Of a DNA stretch of 64,000 nt, positions 45,401-57,349 are shown piece by piece. A model generated the notes under the pieces. It did no database searches. It was not told where the DNA came from and saw only the letters and a list, made by a program, of their open reading frames with translations. The position numbers were made by a program, and so were the translations under genes. Positions within the stretch are counted from its first letter, which is position 1; each line of letters starts with the position of its first letter. This stretch comes from Aphelocoma coerulescens (taxonomy: Eukaryota > Chordata > Aves > Passeriformes > Corvidae), in NCBI RefSeq assembly GCF_041296385.1, contig NC_091017.1, positions 78,235,055 through 78,299,054 of the forward strand, read 5' to 3'.

Positions 45401-46078
45401 CCAAGGGGAATCTGGTGCTCTGTTCCTCACATCCCATGGGAAGATCTCCTCCCGCTCCCGCACAGGATGGAAGATCTGCCAATTCCACCTTTTCCTTCCT
45501 CTTCCCAAGGTCCACAACAATCCTGGGAATCACCTGAGCCAACCCCAACTCCTGCCACCTTCTCTCTTCAGGGAATTCTCGTCCCTGGTGGAACAGATGA
45601 ACCAGAAAATTTTGGCTGCTCTGTGGCCAAAAAATTCCTCCCCAGAGCCTTCCCTCCTCCGGGAACATTCCCGATGAGCCAACAAGAGGAACCACAGGGA
45701 GTGGGCTGGGAAATCAGGCCTGGATTTGATGTTTTGCACATTCCCGGCCACTCCAACGGCTGCATCCTCAAAGGAATTGTTCTGGACATGTTCGTGGTGG
45801 CCTCACTCCGGTTGAGAAATTCTCCTTCCAAAGGAAGACTGGATGCACTGGGATAACTCCTGACTCAACTTTCTGGGAGCGAATGAGTCTTTTTTTCCCA
45901 CTAATCTGAGGGATGTGGGAATTTTTTTTTGTTCCCTGAACCAGCAGTGCTGTCAGCAATTCCTTCAAGGAGCTGAGCAGTGCCGGGAAATGTTTAATTT
46001 TCCTGGAGAATTCCAGCTTTGCTGAGGGGATTTAATCCTTATCCATTTGAATGGCTTTTTATATAAACTCATGGAGGA
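45401..46078. other. non-coding, nothing recognised
   Basis: An open plus frame covers most of it without splice or homology support. Confidence 0.45.
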
Positions 46079-46463
46079 TCATGGAATCATGGAATGGTTT
46101 GGGTGGGAAGGGACCTTAAATCCCATCCCATTCCCATGGGCAGGGACACCTCCCACTGTCCCGGCTGGATCCAAGCCCCAATGTCCAGCCTGGCCTTGGG
46201 CACGGCCAGGGATCCAGGAACAGCCCCAGCTGCTCTGGCAATTCCAGCCCAGCCCCTCCCCACCCTCCCAGCCAGCAATTCCTTCCCAACATCCCAGCCC
46301 AAGCTCCCCTTTCCCACTGGGAAGCCATTCCCTGCCTCCTGGCCCTCCATGCCTTGGCCCCAGTCCCTCTGCAGCTCTCCTGGAGCCCCTTTAGGCCCTG
46401 CAAGGGGCTCCCAGCTCTCCCTGGCTCCTTCCCTTCTCCAGGGGAGCATTCCCAGCTCTCCCA
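46079..46463 (-). mobile_element. CR1 3' fragment
   Basis: TCATGGAATCATGGAATGG-type start, young body, ending at TTCCCAGCTCTCCCAGC. Confidence 0.92.
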
Positions 46464-47851
46464 GCTGGCATGGAAATGAAGGAATAAAAAAAAATGACAT
46501 TGTGATCCTGAAAAATCCTTCCTTGTCAGAATCTTTCCCAATGGAGCCAAGAAGAAGCTGATGAGAACGAAGTTCCTCTTGGTAAGGAATTTAAGGGATA
46601 AATTGTAGGGAAGGAAAAGGCCTGGATGTGCTGAGGGAGATTTTGGGTGGAAGAACAGATGGGACAACTCAGGATGATCCAAAGTGGGCCTCAACTACTG
46701 GAGAACACACCTGAGCTTCAACACTTGGCTAAAGCCAATTAATTTTCATTGATTAACAGAGCTTTGAACTCACCAATTCCCAGGAAAAAACCCAAAAACA
46801 TTCCTTTTGTCCATTTGGATTGAAAAACTGGGGGATTTCCTCTGGAAGCAACTAAAAATCCCACGGAGTTCCCTCCTTTCTTTCTCCACCTCCGATATTT
46901 GTGCTGGAAAATATTTTCCTTGGCGTTCCCTTTTTCCCCTCCAGGAGCATCTTTTCCCTGTTTGCTCCAAAAGTGCTACAGATCCATTAAAGCTCAGAAT
47001 ACAGGGAATAAAATCCTTGGAGTAGACCCTTTCCAGGCTGTTTGCCGGGGGAGATAGAAGAATAAGGATTTGGGATGGGAATTCACCTGGATAAAAGGAT
47101 TTGGGGTTGTCTCCTCATCCCACACTGATTCCAGGAGGGAAAAATATTCTGGATGTGGTCCCGGTTTAAATCCTGAGAGAGCAAAGCCCAGCTCTTCAAC
47201 CAGGCTCAGGCAAGCCCATGACTGGGCTTTAGTTCCAAATCCATCCCTCGGAGAGAGGGAAACTGAGGCAGAGCTAAGGATTCTTCCCAGTTTGGATCCA
47301 CATCTGCATCCAAAAAATTTGGAACAGCTTCTCCAAGGAGTTTGTTTGTTAAAATCCCAAACTTTTCCGTAGCTTCCACCTGGATCCTTTCCATGCCCAG
47401 ACTTTAATGGAAAAGCTCCTTAAAACAATTAAATAAATCCATGGATAAATGAACTCCCTGGAGCCCTTTTCCAGATGATCCCGGGGAGTGGGAATGTCAC
47501 AGCTCCAGCACTGGAGGTGGGTGCTGCCCATGGGAGTTTTCCTTTGGTTGGGTTATCCTGATCCTGGTTTACTTTTTCTCCAGGAATTCTTCCTGGTAGG
47601 AGCCTCTGTGATTTCCTGACCTGCTCCTCTGACCTCATCCAGGGATATCGTGCCCTTCCTTTCCTTGGAAAACTCCTTGAAAAAAGGATGTTGAGCTGCT
47701 GTTGGTTGTGACACAGCTCCTAAATAATCTGGTTAAGATGATCCAGAAGATTCCAGGCAAACCTGGAATACGGCGTCTTCTGAATTCCATGAATATTTTT
47801 TCCAGGAATTACGAACCCTGTGAGCTTTGTCGTACTGTACATTCCCAGCAG
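46464..47851. other. non-coding, nothing recognised
   Basis: GAGGGAAACTGAGGCAGAG near 47,252 recalls the core of ancient MIR-type SINEs but is too short to call. Confidence 0.45.
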
Positions 47852-47900
47852 CATTAATTGTGATTAATTGTGACTAATTGTGATTAATTGTGATTAATTA
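47852..47900 (+). repeat. 10-bp minisatellite (TGATTAATTG)5
   Basis: Five near-identical copies, one with TGACTAATTG. It lies about 25 bp left of the inverted-repeat arm. Confidence 0.95.
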
Positions 47901-47926
47901 TCTCATGAGCTCTTACCAAATACTCC

Positions 47927-48250
47927 TGTGGTTTAGTGGATACTCCAGGGAAAAAAAACACCAGCAATTCCTTGGAATATTTTGTGGAAAGATCCTTCGG
48001 GGATGCTCTCAGGTTGAGTTTGGAGGTGGAGGAGGGAGGATTCCTCTCTGGATTTCACCCCGTGGGTCGTGGAAACCTGGGATGGATGGAGAATTTCCAA
48101 GGAATCTCCGAAGATTTCAATCTTAGAAAAACAATTTTGTCTGTGCTCCTTGGAGATTTCCATGAGGAAAATTCCCTTAGGGAGTCACAGCTCCGCTGGG
48201 ACACCTTTGGGAATCCAAAAGGATTAAAAACCTCGGGAATAGGCCACCAG
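47927..48250 (+). repeat. inverted repeat, left arm
   Basis: 324 bp that recurs in reverse complement at 48,926-49,248. By eye there are about ten differences (roughly 97% identity), and a central stretch of more than 100 bp is identical. Most differences change residues in either open frame, so coding constraint does not explain the similarity. It is not CR1. The arm begins TGTGG and ends close to CCACCA. Confidence 0.95.
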
Positions 48251-48925
48251 ACCTCTAATTCCAGGGGTTTTCCTTACCCTTAATCCAACACCAGCCCCAC
48301 GGAGATGCTCCATGGGCTGAAGATCCTCGAGAGGAGACCGAAATCCTGGGAAAGGGGAGGGACTCCCCTGGATTCATCCCCAAGATTGGGGTGTGGAGCT
48401 GGGAACTTCTGGCTCCCCCCAGTAGAGGGCAGCAATGGCCCACACTCCACAGCCGGGCGATTCCAGCGGGATTTGGGGAAAAGATCCGTGCGGAACTTGC
48501 CTCAAAAAGAACCAAATGAAAGGAAAAATCCCCTCAGCTCCAGGAGAAAGAGCTCCAAGTCCAGGGATTTGCTTTCTCTTTGGGTGATTCCTTTAAGATC
48601 CAAAAAAGTGGGAAGAGAGCAAGGATGGGATGCAAAAATAAAAAAGGGATGTGGGTGATCCGGATGGAAAAACGACCCGCAGCCATCCAGTGAATCCTTG
48701 TGGCTTTCCTGGAGGGCTTCGACTTAAAGAGAACCCAGGGAAAGATTGGATGAAATCAGGGCTAAAGCAGCTCCTTCCCGCTGGATCTGTGGCTTTGGAA
48801 AAGCTGGATTCTCTTTGGGATCTCCATCCCAGCTATCCTGGGGTCTCCAGAAAGAATGGAGCCTTGGTGATCCAGCCCAAGCTGCTGCAGGTGTATTTCC
48901 TGGGAAGGTGCTTTGGAAGCACCTT
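48251..48925. other. inverted-repeat spacer
   Basis: 675 bp between the two arms, no repeat recognised. It contains a consensus CTCF core at 48,419-48,432. Confidence 0.7.
48419..48432 (+). promoter_or_regulatory. CTCF-type core motif
   Basis: CCAGTAGAGGGCAG satisfies every position of the common vertebrate CTCF core CCASYAGRKGGCRS. A 14-bp degenerate match can occur by chance, so occupancy is not shown. Confidence 0.45.
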
Positions 48926-49248
48926 CTGGCTGCCTGTTCCCGAGGTTTTTAATTCTTTTGGATTCCCAAAGGTGTCCCAGTGGACCTGTGACTCCCTAAG
49001 GGAATTTTCCTCATGGAAATCTCCAAGGAGCACAGACAAAATTGTTTTTCTAAGATTGAAATCTTCGGAGATTCCTTGGAAATTCTCCATCCATCCCAGG
49101 TTTCCACGACCCACGGGGTGAAATCCAGAGAGGAATCCTCCTTCCTCCACCTCCAAACTCAACCTGAGAGCATCCCTGAAGGATTTTTCCACAAAATATT
49201 CCAAGGAATTGCTGGTGTTTTTTTTCCTGGAGTATCCACTAAACCACA
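48926..49248 (-). repeat. inverted repeat, right arm
   Basis: Reverse complement of 47,927-48,250. Written in the left-arm direction, about six of the differences are G in the left arm and A in the right, and at least two of these look like CpG decay in the right arm. Confidence 0.95.
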
Positions 49249-50254
49249 AGAACATTTTGTAGGATCCAGTGGGGGCTTGGGAGTGAATTCCTTACAATGA
49301 GGAAAGTCAGGATGGAGGGAATCCATCCAAGGAGAAACATCAGCACGGAGGGAAACCAAACTGGGAATGCAGCTGGGCCCCTTCCCATGAAGAAAAGCCA
49401 GGGATAACACCCTGGATGGATTCTGTTGGTTTAGGGGGAGTTTTCCATGTGGATATTCTCTGGAGCATTGGGTGGTGTTTCCTCCTGGCCTTTTTGGGAT
49501 GGGAAACAACACTGGGACATCCAGGCACAGAGGTCAGGATGTGCCTCTGGAATGATCCCAGGGGTTCCAAGTGGGCGAAGTTCCACTTGGATTCAGGAGA
49601 TGCTGGAGAAGATGGCATTCCCTTCTCCCAGCCAGCTTGGGAAAAGCTGGGAAGCAGATCCTAGTCTGGGAAAAGGCCACCATTCCCTGCCTGCTCCTGG
49701 GAAGTGCAGCATGGAAAGGGAACAGAACAGGGAATTCCTGGGAATACAGACATGCCTGGAATTGAGGGATCAATGCCTGAGCTCTGCCCTAGGGATTGAG
49801 GGATATGACAGAAGGGAAAGGGTTAAAAGTGGGATGCTGAGGGTTGGCTGTGAAAACTGGGATGTTGGATGAGGCCTGGAAAGAGTGGGATCATGATATT
49901 CCAGTGGGATGGTTTTTGGGAGCCTTGTGCCGGTGGCTGAGCTCTGGAGAGGAAAAGGATAATGGGAACATATTCCAGAGGTGATCCTTGTTCTCCCCTC
50001 TCTGCTGGGATATGGAACTGGAGAATAATCCCAGTGCTCCAATGGCAGACAAGGAGTTGTGCCCAAAACTTCATCTGAGCTGGGAATGTGAACCCCACAG
50101 GAAAATTTGGGATCTGGGACTCTATGGAGAGGCTGCTGAGGCTTGTCTGGCTCTGGGACTATATTCCCTGATGGTTTTCCATGTAGGAAACCACATGGAT
50201 ATGGAGACCTGACTCCACAGGTCTGTGGGTGATGGCCAAGGGCCTGGAATTGTG
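49249..50254. other. non-coding, nothing recognised
   Basis: Unique sequence. Confidence 0.5.
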
Positions 50255-50368
50255 GAATCATAAAATCATGGAATGGGTTGGGTTGGAAGGGACCCCAAAG
50301 ATCCTCTCATTCCAACCCCACTGAAAGGGACACCTTCCACGATCCCAGGGTGCTCCAAGCCCTGTCCA
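50255..50368 (-). mobile_element. CR1 tail, left half of an outward pair
   Basis: AAAATCATGGAATGGGTTGG to GGTGCTCCAAGCCCTGTCC, then an immediate switch to plus-strand CR1. Confidence 0.9.
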
Positions 50369-50675
50369 GGAGAGCTGCAGAGGGACCCAGGGAATGGCTT
50401 CCCAGTGGGAAAGGGGAGCTTGGGCTGGGATGTTGGGAAGGAATTGCTGGCTGGGAGGGTGGGGAGGGGCTGGGCTGGAATTGCCAGAGCAGCTGGGGCT
50501 GCCCCTGGATCCCTGGCAGTGCCCAAGGCCAGGCTGGACACTGGGGCTTGGATCCAGCTGGGATAGTGGGAGGTGTCCCTGCCCATGGAATGGGATGATC
50601 CTTCAAATCCCTTCCACCCAAACCATTCCATGATTCCATGACTCATTCCATGATTCATTCCATGATTCCATGATT
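50369..50675 (+). mobile_element. CR1 3' fragment, right half of an outward pair
   Basis: AGGAGAGCTGCAGAGGGACC to the tail. The tail is expanded into several ATTCCATG units (50,624-50,675), showing the characteristic short terminal repeat of CR1. Confidence 0.93.
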
Positions 50676-52100
50676 TTAATGCTCTGGAGGCTCTGGCAGG
50701 TGGGATGGAGCAGTGGAAGTTTGGAACTATCCCTCCATTGCCTAAATCCAGTGCTCATCCAGCCCAAATTCCCTGGAGCAGAGCTCAGGATTCCTGGAGC
50801 TGTCAGATCCCAAAGATCTCCAAAGAAAACAGCTCCGGGTTTTTTTAAGGATTTCCCTCCATGGAGAGAGGAACCGTGGAAGGAAACTGGATCATCCCAC
50901 CTTTCCCACCTTCTCCTTTCTTCCAAAGGAGCTGCTTTGCAAATTCCATTTCCAAGATTTAATTCCTGGGATTCATCCAAGCCCTGCTGTCATTCTGAGG
51001 GCCTCTGTTTATTTATATGTTAATTTTATTTAGCCCTGTCCCACTTCTTTATTTCCAACCCCATTAATTCCCAATTAAATGCCTCACCCCTTATCCCCGG
51101 GAGATGGGATGACCTTATCCCGATGTTTTATCCCTGTCTTTGTTTATCCCGAATTTTGGAAAGACATCAAACCTTAACGCAAAGGCCTCAGCCTATGGAG
51201 AAGAAGGCACATCCCAGGGGAAGCAATTTGAAGGGATTCATCCTTCTTTCCAGGAAAAATCTTCCAAACTCTTTTTTGGCTTTAGCCCCCAGCTGTAGGA
51301 ATTGTATTTTTTTAAAGGAAAATCCAAACTTTTTGGAAGCAAAGTCCTTCATTTTTATGGAGCGATTCCTCTCCTCGCATTTAAGGATCTTAGGTGGACA
51401 CATCCTAAAAATATTCTTTGGATCTGGATTCTGATGGTATGGGATAAACTTTCCTTTTCAAATTTTAAACATCATTAAATGCAAAAGTTCTCGTTTTTCC
51501 TCAAAATATTTTTGCTTTGGTTGAAAATTCTGGGATTTGAGAGGTTTTGTTGGAAAAAAAAAAAAGCGGGGAAAAAAAACTTCTCTCATTTTTGGCACCA
51601 GGAACATCCAGCTCTGATTCCAAAGGTGACACACGACCGTGGAATCATTCATCCCAAAATCCAGAGGAAACAGGAGCCCTTTTCCCAACCAGTATCCCTG
51701 AGAATGCAAGAGAACTGGGATATCTGGGATTGCAGACTCCTCTGTGCATCCCTTTTCCTCAAATGTTTTGGAAATGGGCCAGCAGAGCTCCTGGAAGTCC
51801 AGGATTAAGGTTTATGGATGCCAGGCTGGGAAGAAGCAGCTGCAGCCTCTCCAGCACAGGACACATGGGAGGAGATTCCAGGATATTCCAGAGGAAACTG
51901 GGCTGTGGCAGGAGCAGCAGGAATGGTTTTTGTCCCTCCTTCTTCCTCTCCTGGGCCGTGTCTGTCCCCAGCTCCATTCCCGCTCCAAGGTTTTTTCCCT
52001 TTTCCTTCCTTTTCCATGATCTCCTAAAGGAAAAACAAACAAGTGAGGAAATGAAACCTTCCTTGGATCTTCTTCCATCCTTCCCTAGCAGGGCTATAAC
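50676..52100. other. non-coding, nothing recognised
   Basis: AT-richer at about 51,000-51,120 and 51,440-51,560. No supported gene. Confidence 0.5.
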
Positions 52101-52640
52101 CATGGAATCCCGGGATCACTGAGGTTAAAAAAGCCTTTCAAGGTCATCCAGTCCAAGCTGTGCCGGATCCCCACCTTGGCACTGAGGGACACATCCAGGA
52201 ATTCCTTGGACACCTCCAGGGATGGGCACTCCAAAGCTCCCTGGGCACTTCCAAGGCCTGAGCACCCTTTCCATGAGGAAATTCCTGCTGATGTCCAACC
52301 TGAGCCTTCCCTGGCAGAGCCTGAGGCTGTTCCCTCTTGTCCTGTTATTCCCTGGGAGCAGATCCCAAATCCCTCCTGGCTCCAACCTTTCAGGGAGTTG
52401 TGCAGAGCCACAAAGTCCCTCTGGATCCTCCTTTGCTCCAGGCTGAACCCCTTCCCAGCTCCGTTCCCTTCCCTGGACACGCTCCAGCCCCTCCAGGTCC
52501 CTCTTTCCATGAGGAACCCAGAACCAAAGCCAGGATTTGCGGAGTCCCGGCAGTGCCATCATTCCCTGCTCCTGCTTCCGCTCTATTTTGGATAAAGGCC
52601 AGGATGCCATTGGAATTCTTGCCCATCTGGGCTCGTAATC
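52101..52640 (-). mobile_element. older CR1 fragment, long
   Basis: CATGGAATCCCGGGATCACTG, AATTCCTTGGACACCTCCAGG, CCTTTCCATGAGGAAATTCC, CTCCTTTGCTCCAGGCTGAA and AGGCCAGGATGCCATTGG, in antisense CR1 order over some 540 bp. Confidence 0.9.
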
Positions 52641-52702
52641 AATGGAAAACATCAAGAAGAACCTTGGGAAAACTGACCAGACTTCGTCTGTCCTTGGGGA
52701 TT

Positions 52703-52723
52703 AAAAAAAAAAAAAAAAAAAAA
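52703..52723 (+). repeat. poly-A run
   Basis: 21 consecutive A, then CAAAAG. CR1 does not end in poly-A, so this is unrelated to the neighbouring element. Confidence 0.95.
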
Positions 52724-53825
52724 CAAAAGATGGAAAATCAGCCATTGGAACATTTCTGCTTTAATTCCGGCCTTTTGGAAAAATTCCTGTTGGGAGAATG
52801 TGATCCAGCGGCATTGTTAAAACAGAAGGTGAGAGGCGAGAAAAGAAAGCAGCGAGGAAAAGGGTGGAATGAAAAAAGTCACGGATGCAAAAAAGGAGGA
52901 AAAAAAAATCAAATCAAAGGAATATCAGGCACCCGGGCAGGATTCCAGGAGAGTAGGCTCGTGGGAAAAAGGGATAATTAACTGGGAGAAAGGAGTTTGG
53001 CACAGGAGGAATTCTACCAAGGGAAGCACTGGGAGGGGGATGAAGATGTGGGAAAACACCAGGAAAATCCATTCCAGAGGGGCACTGGGAGTGATTTTCC
53101 TGAGGGTGAGGGAGCTGAGAGAGCACCCAAAGGTAATTCTAGGATAAGTCAGAGAGGAAAAAGGAGGTGGGAAACTCCAAGCGGGAAGCAGCAAATAGGA
53201 ATGCTCTGAGGGAAAAGATTCCAGCTTTAGTTGGAATTGAGGGATAAGCAGCTTAAAAATGTGCTTGGAGCAATGTTTTGGGAGAAAAGGAGGGACAGGC
53301 CACTGGGAGAGCTGGAATTCCTCACAACATTCCATCAGCAAGGAAAAGAGGAGAACAAAAACAAGGAGGGGGAATAAAAAGAAGGGAAATACATTTGAAA
53401 AATCAGGAATTGACCTGTAAAAGTAGCTCCTGGTAGGGAAGAAGGACGGAGGGAAATACATGGAAAATTGGATAAGAAGTGGACTTGGAATAGGAGAGTT
53501 ACAAGGGAGCAAATTGGATTTCCAAACCTGAGGAACTGGGGTGAGAGCAGGAGATCTGGGAAAAGGGAAAGTTGTGCCAGACCTTCCAAAAGCCAAAAGA
53601 ATGGGAATCCTGGGAATTCCCATTGTGGAAGTGTGAGCTGTGACTCCGGTGTAATGACTGGGGGAGTACAAAGGGAAAGGATTTGGGAGCGAACCTAAAG
53701 CTGGAGCCTGGAAACTGAGGTTGAGCATCCAGGAAATCTTCCTGGAAATCAGAAACGTCACCCCCTGGAATCACCATCCCATAAAGAAGCGAGGGCTCCG
53801 TAGGTGGGAATACAGGGAAGTTGTG
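52724..53825. other. non-coding, purine-leaning
   Basis: Plus strand rich in GGAAAA/GGAGGAAAA words, especially 52,800-53,200. No gene or CR1. Confidence 0.5.
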
Positions 53826-53955
53826 GCTGGAAGTGTCAGAGGCCAGACTGGATGGGGCTTGGAGCAGCCTGGGATAGTGGGAGGTGTCCCTGCCCATGGA
53901 ATGGAGTTGGAATGGGATGGGATTCAAGCTCCTTCCCAACCCAAAGAATTCCAGA
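53826..53955 (+). mobile_element. CR1 tail
   Basis: GAGGCCAGACTGGATGGGG, then CCTGGGATAGTGGGAGGTG, ending at CCAAAGAATTCCAGAG. Confidence 0.9.
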
Positions 53956-55407
53956 GAGGATGATGAGGATCAGCGTCTCCAACTCTGCTCCTGGATTTCC
54001 TTCTCCATCTCATCCCTCTTTTTCCTCTAAAATGATGGTTCAGCTCATGAGCTCATGAGGCTGGAAAATAGATCCCAGAGTGTGCAAGGATGGGAAATTC
54101 TAGGAATTTCCCATGGGCACAGCAATGTCTCAGCCATGGGAAGGGGATGGTGAGGGGAAAAACCTCGGGAATAAGCAGAGCTCCTGAGGAAAAGGGGGTT
54201 TTGGGACACAGAGAGAGTGGTGAGGGTTGTCTTTGATCCTGGTAAAATGGGTCCCTCTGTAGCAGCAATCAGGCAGGAAAATATTCCCACATAGTATCCA
54301 GGGTTCAGGTGTCACATCCCAACCTCTGGAATAAACATTCCCAACTCTCCAAGCAGCCAGCAGCCCCATGAGGTAAACCACGGATCAGGTAGGACACAGG
54401 CAGCATCCAGAGCAACGCCGAAGATGCTCCGGCTGCGGGGGAATTCAGGAGGTCAAAAAAGCCGGGGGGACAAAATTCCATTAAAAAGCCAAATCCTTGT
54501 TCTCCGAGCGGGAGAGATTTCATTGGAAGCCACGCAGGCAGCCCTGGCAGTGAACTTGGCCGGAGCAGCGCATTCCCTTTCCATGGATGCATCCCTCACA
54601 GCTTTCGCCCATTCCTCAAGTTCCTTCTCCCTGCTAAGCCGTGTCACTGCTGCCTTCTCCGGCCGGAGTCACCGCGGGATCCTTCTCATCCCGCTCCCTG
54701 CAGCGGCCTGGCCTTGGGAAGCACGGGGACGGCTGTGGCCGGGGTGTTTTTTTAAGGATTGTTTAGCATTTACTCCTCCGGAGCACTTGTGTATTTTTCT
54801 TCCAGCCCACTCACGCTCCCAGCAAGAAAATTCCCGGGCCAGGGCTCCACACGGGCCCTCGGCACCCCAGGATTCCCCGGCTTTATCCCAAACCTGCGGG
54901 GGACGGCTGTTATTGGAAAAGAAAACAGCCATGTCAGGCTGTTCCCCACTCCCCTGCCCCAGCCTGAAAGTCCCAACTCCGTGTCCCGAGTCTTTCTTGG
55001 AGAGTAGTTTCGCATTCCGGAGCTCAGATCGCTCCTGAAGATGCCAAAGGAATTCGGTTGCTCAGCTCGCAAGGAAATGCTTGGAAATTAGGTGTCCACA
55101 TGTCTCGGATGGCTCCGGATATTTCCACCGATAAGGCTTCCCGACAGATCCTTCCTTTCCCAGGTTTGCCAGGGGAAGTTTGGCACTCCCGAGAAGCAGC
55201 TGGAAAAGCGGGATGTTGAGGAGTTGAGAGGTTTCTTTGTCCCAGCATATCCAGACAGCAGCATTCCCGCAGAGCCTGGTGGGAAGAGGAGTTGAGGTCA
55301 TCCCAATCCTCATCGGTTTTCCGCTAGGAAATGAGGAACTGAAGGAAAAGGAGAAACTTGTGGGAGAACTAAAGCTTAAATTTAAACTGCCCGGGGAAGT
55401 TGGTGAT
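53956..55407. other. non-coding, CpG-containing block
   Basis: 54,420-54,760 has more CpG (CCGGCCGGAGTCACCGCGGG) and fewer local words. A plus frame is open at 54,424-55,038 but has no recognisable protein. It could be a conserved element. Confidence 0.35.
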
Positions 55408-55557
55408 GTCCCATCCCTGGAAGTGTCCAAGGCCAGGCTGGACGGGGCTTGGATCCACCTGGGATAGTGGGAGGTGTCCCTGCCCATGGAAATTGTGGGA
55501 TGAGATGGGATGGGGTGGGATTTATGGTTCCTTCCAACCCAAAACATTCCAGGGTTT
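55408..55557 (+). mobile_element. CR1 tail
   Basis: CCATCCCTGGAAGTGTCCAAG, then CACCTGGGATAGTGGGAGG, a short GATGGGATGGGG patch and CCAAAACATTCCAGG. Confidence 0.9.
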
Positions 55558-57349
55558 CTGATAAATTCCAATTGCTCCAAGCCAACACAGTGTGAGGTAA
55601 TTCCTTCCACATCCAGGACTTTGCTGGACAGAGGGGACAGCCCTGGAGTCCTTTCCGTATGAATTTTTAGGAGAACATCCCACTCCTGGGAACACCATTC
55701 CCAAAGAGCCCCTCACTGCTTCCAACAATTGTGGCCAGCCCTCAGAAAGGGTTTGTAGGGAAGGAAGTGCCTCCACATCTTCTGTCTGCTCCAAGGTCAT
55801 GGATAATGAGGAATGGGATCAAACCATATATAGACATCCACACATCTCAAGACACCCTCGATCCCAAACACACGGAGGTGGGAGCAGAAGGATTTCCAGG
55901 AGGACGGTCCCAAGATGAAATGAAGTGAAAGAAAAAAAGTCGGATGCGCTCTCAGGAAAATATTTATAAGGAATGCGTGGAGCTCTGGAATGGTGTCCCA
56001 GTGGGAATGGTGGAAGGGTGGGAGCCCCTTGACTTGAAGGACAGGACAAAGCCCTGGGGGCTGCAGAATCCGGAAAATCCCGGGGTCAGCGGATGGACTG
56101 AGCAACCCAGTGGGACAGGGCTTTTCCATCCCTGATTCCAGCGAGTCTCTCTGGACTTTTGGGAGCCACGAAGCCAAGAAGTCATGGACACAACTCCCAT
56201 AGCGGGAGGCTGATGTCATTCCAGACCTCTGGTCCCTTTGGCAGCACAACCTTTGGAGCTGGGATTCCCTCCAGCATCTCCTTTGGTGGCTTTAAGGGCT
56301 CTCCATTAAATTCTAATCCAGAAATCTCCATGCAAGGGCAGATCCAAGTGGGAAGTGGAATAAAAACTCCGTCAATTGTTCTTATTTGGTTCATTCTGTG
56401 CCTGAAAGCAAAATTTCTCCATTCCCACCCGGAGACCTGTTTGGATACTTGCACATATTCATGGATAATTCAGGCAGGACCGATTTTTCCTTCTCTTGTC
56501 CTGTTTGGGGAAAATTCTCCTGGAATTTTAATAGTCTTTTGTGGAAAAAAGTCTGGAAACTGCTGAGGGATCCGTGTGGGAAAAACCCCGTTTGTAACAC
56601 CATTTGTTTGTCGCTCTCCGGAGGAAATCCAAGTACCACAAGGCTGGAATGACAAATGGATACAGTTTGGGTTTGACATCCCACAGGATGACAATTCCGG
56701 TGGGAAAAAGACTCCTTCTCAACAGGAAAACCCCTAAAAAACGCCCCCAATCTTCTCAAAATGGAGATTTTTAAGTTTTCTTGGTTTTGGCCATCTCGTA
56801 TCCATATTAATCAACGTATTCCAGAGTTTCCAGTGATTTGGATTTGTCATTTTGGGAAGCAGAACTCTGTAGAAAAGGCCTGAATTATTCTTAAGTGTTT
56901 GAGATGAAGCTTTAAAATTGAAGGGAATTGGGAATTTGGAATTGAAAGCGCCTAAAAGTGTTGATATTTTTTGAATATTTTGGTTATCCCTGCATGGCAG
57001 TCCCAATAAAAACCTCTGCCTTGGAATGAGCATGGAGGTAAAAATCTTTGGGAACGGCTGTTTGGTACATCTGCACCTGCGTAATTTGCTCATCACAGAA
57101 AATACACCAAGATTTGGGGTGGAAGGTATAATTACCCAGGCAGGAATGAGCCCTGGATGTGTCACAAGAGTCACATCCGGAATACTCAAATATTCCCAGG
57201 ATGGAATTTCTTAGCCTGCTCCAAGGAGGTGAAATTTGGGATTGAAGGGATCGACCTTGCAACAGAAAGGTGAAGAAAAGGTTCAACACTACTGAGGGAA
57301 TAAAATTTGGTGTGAGCAAATATCCAGACCTGCCTCATCTGTGGGAAAT
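55558..57349. other. non-coding, nothing firm
   Basis: 56,760-57,200 is AT-richer than its surroundings and may be a conserved element or an old decayed repeat. An FG-containing frame near 56,200 is discussed under rejected items. Confidence 0.4.

Noticed and set aside
47240..47280. MIR-like GAAACTGAGGCAGAG core
   Set aside because: Only about 15 bases match an ancient SINE core; too short to call.
54424..55038. 204-codon plus-strand frame in a CpG-containing block
   Set aside because: No recognisable domain and no splice sites at its ends. The region is better seen as a possible conserved element.
56159..56566. Frame with FG motifs (GSTTFGAG, ISFGGF) that recalls nucleoporins
   Set aside because: Only a few FG pairs over a short span, no splice signals, and the opposite strand is equally open. 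Likely chance.
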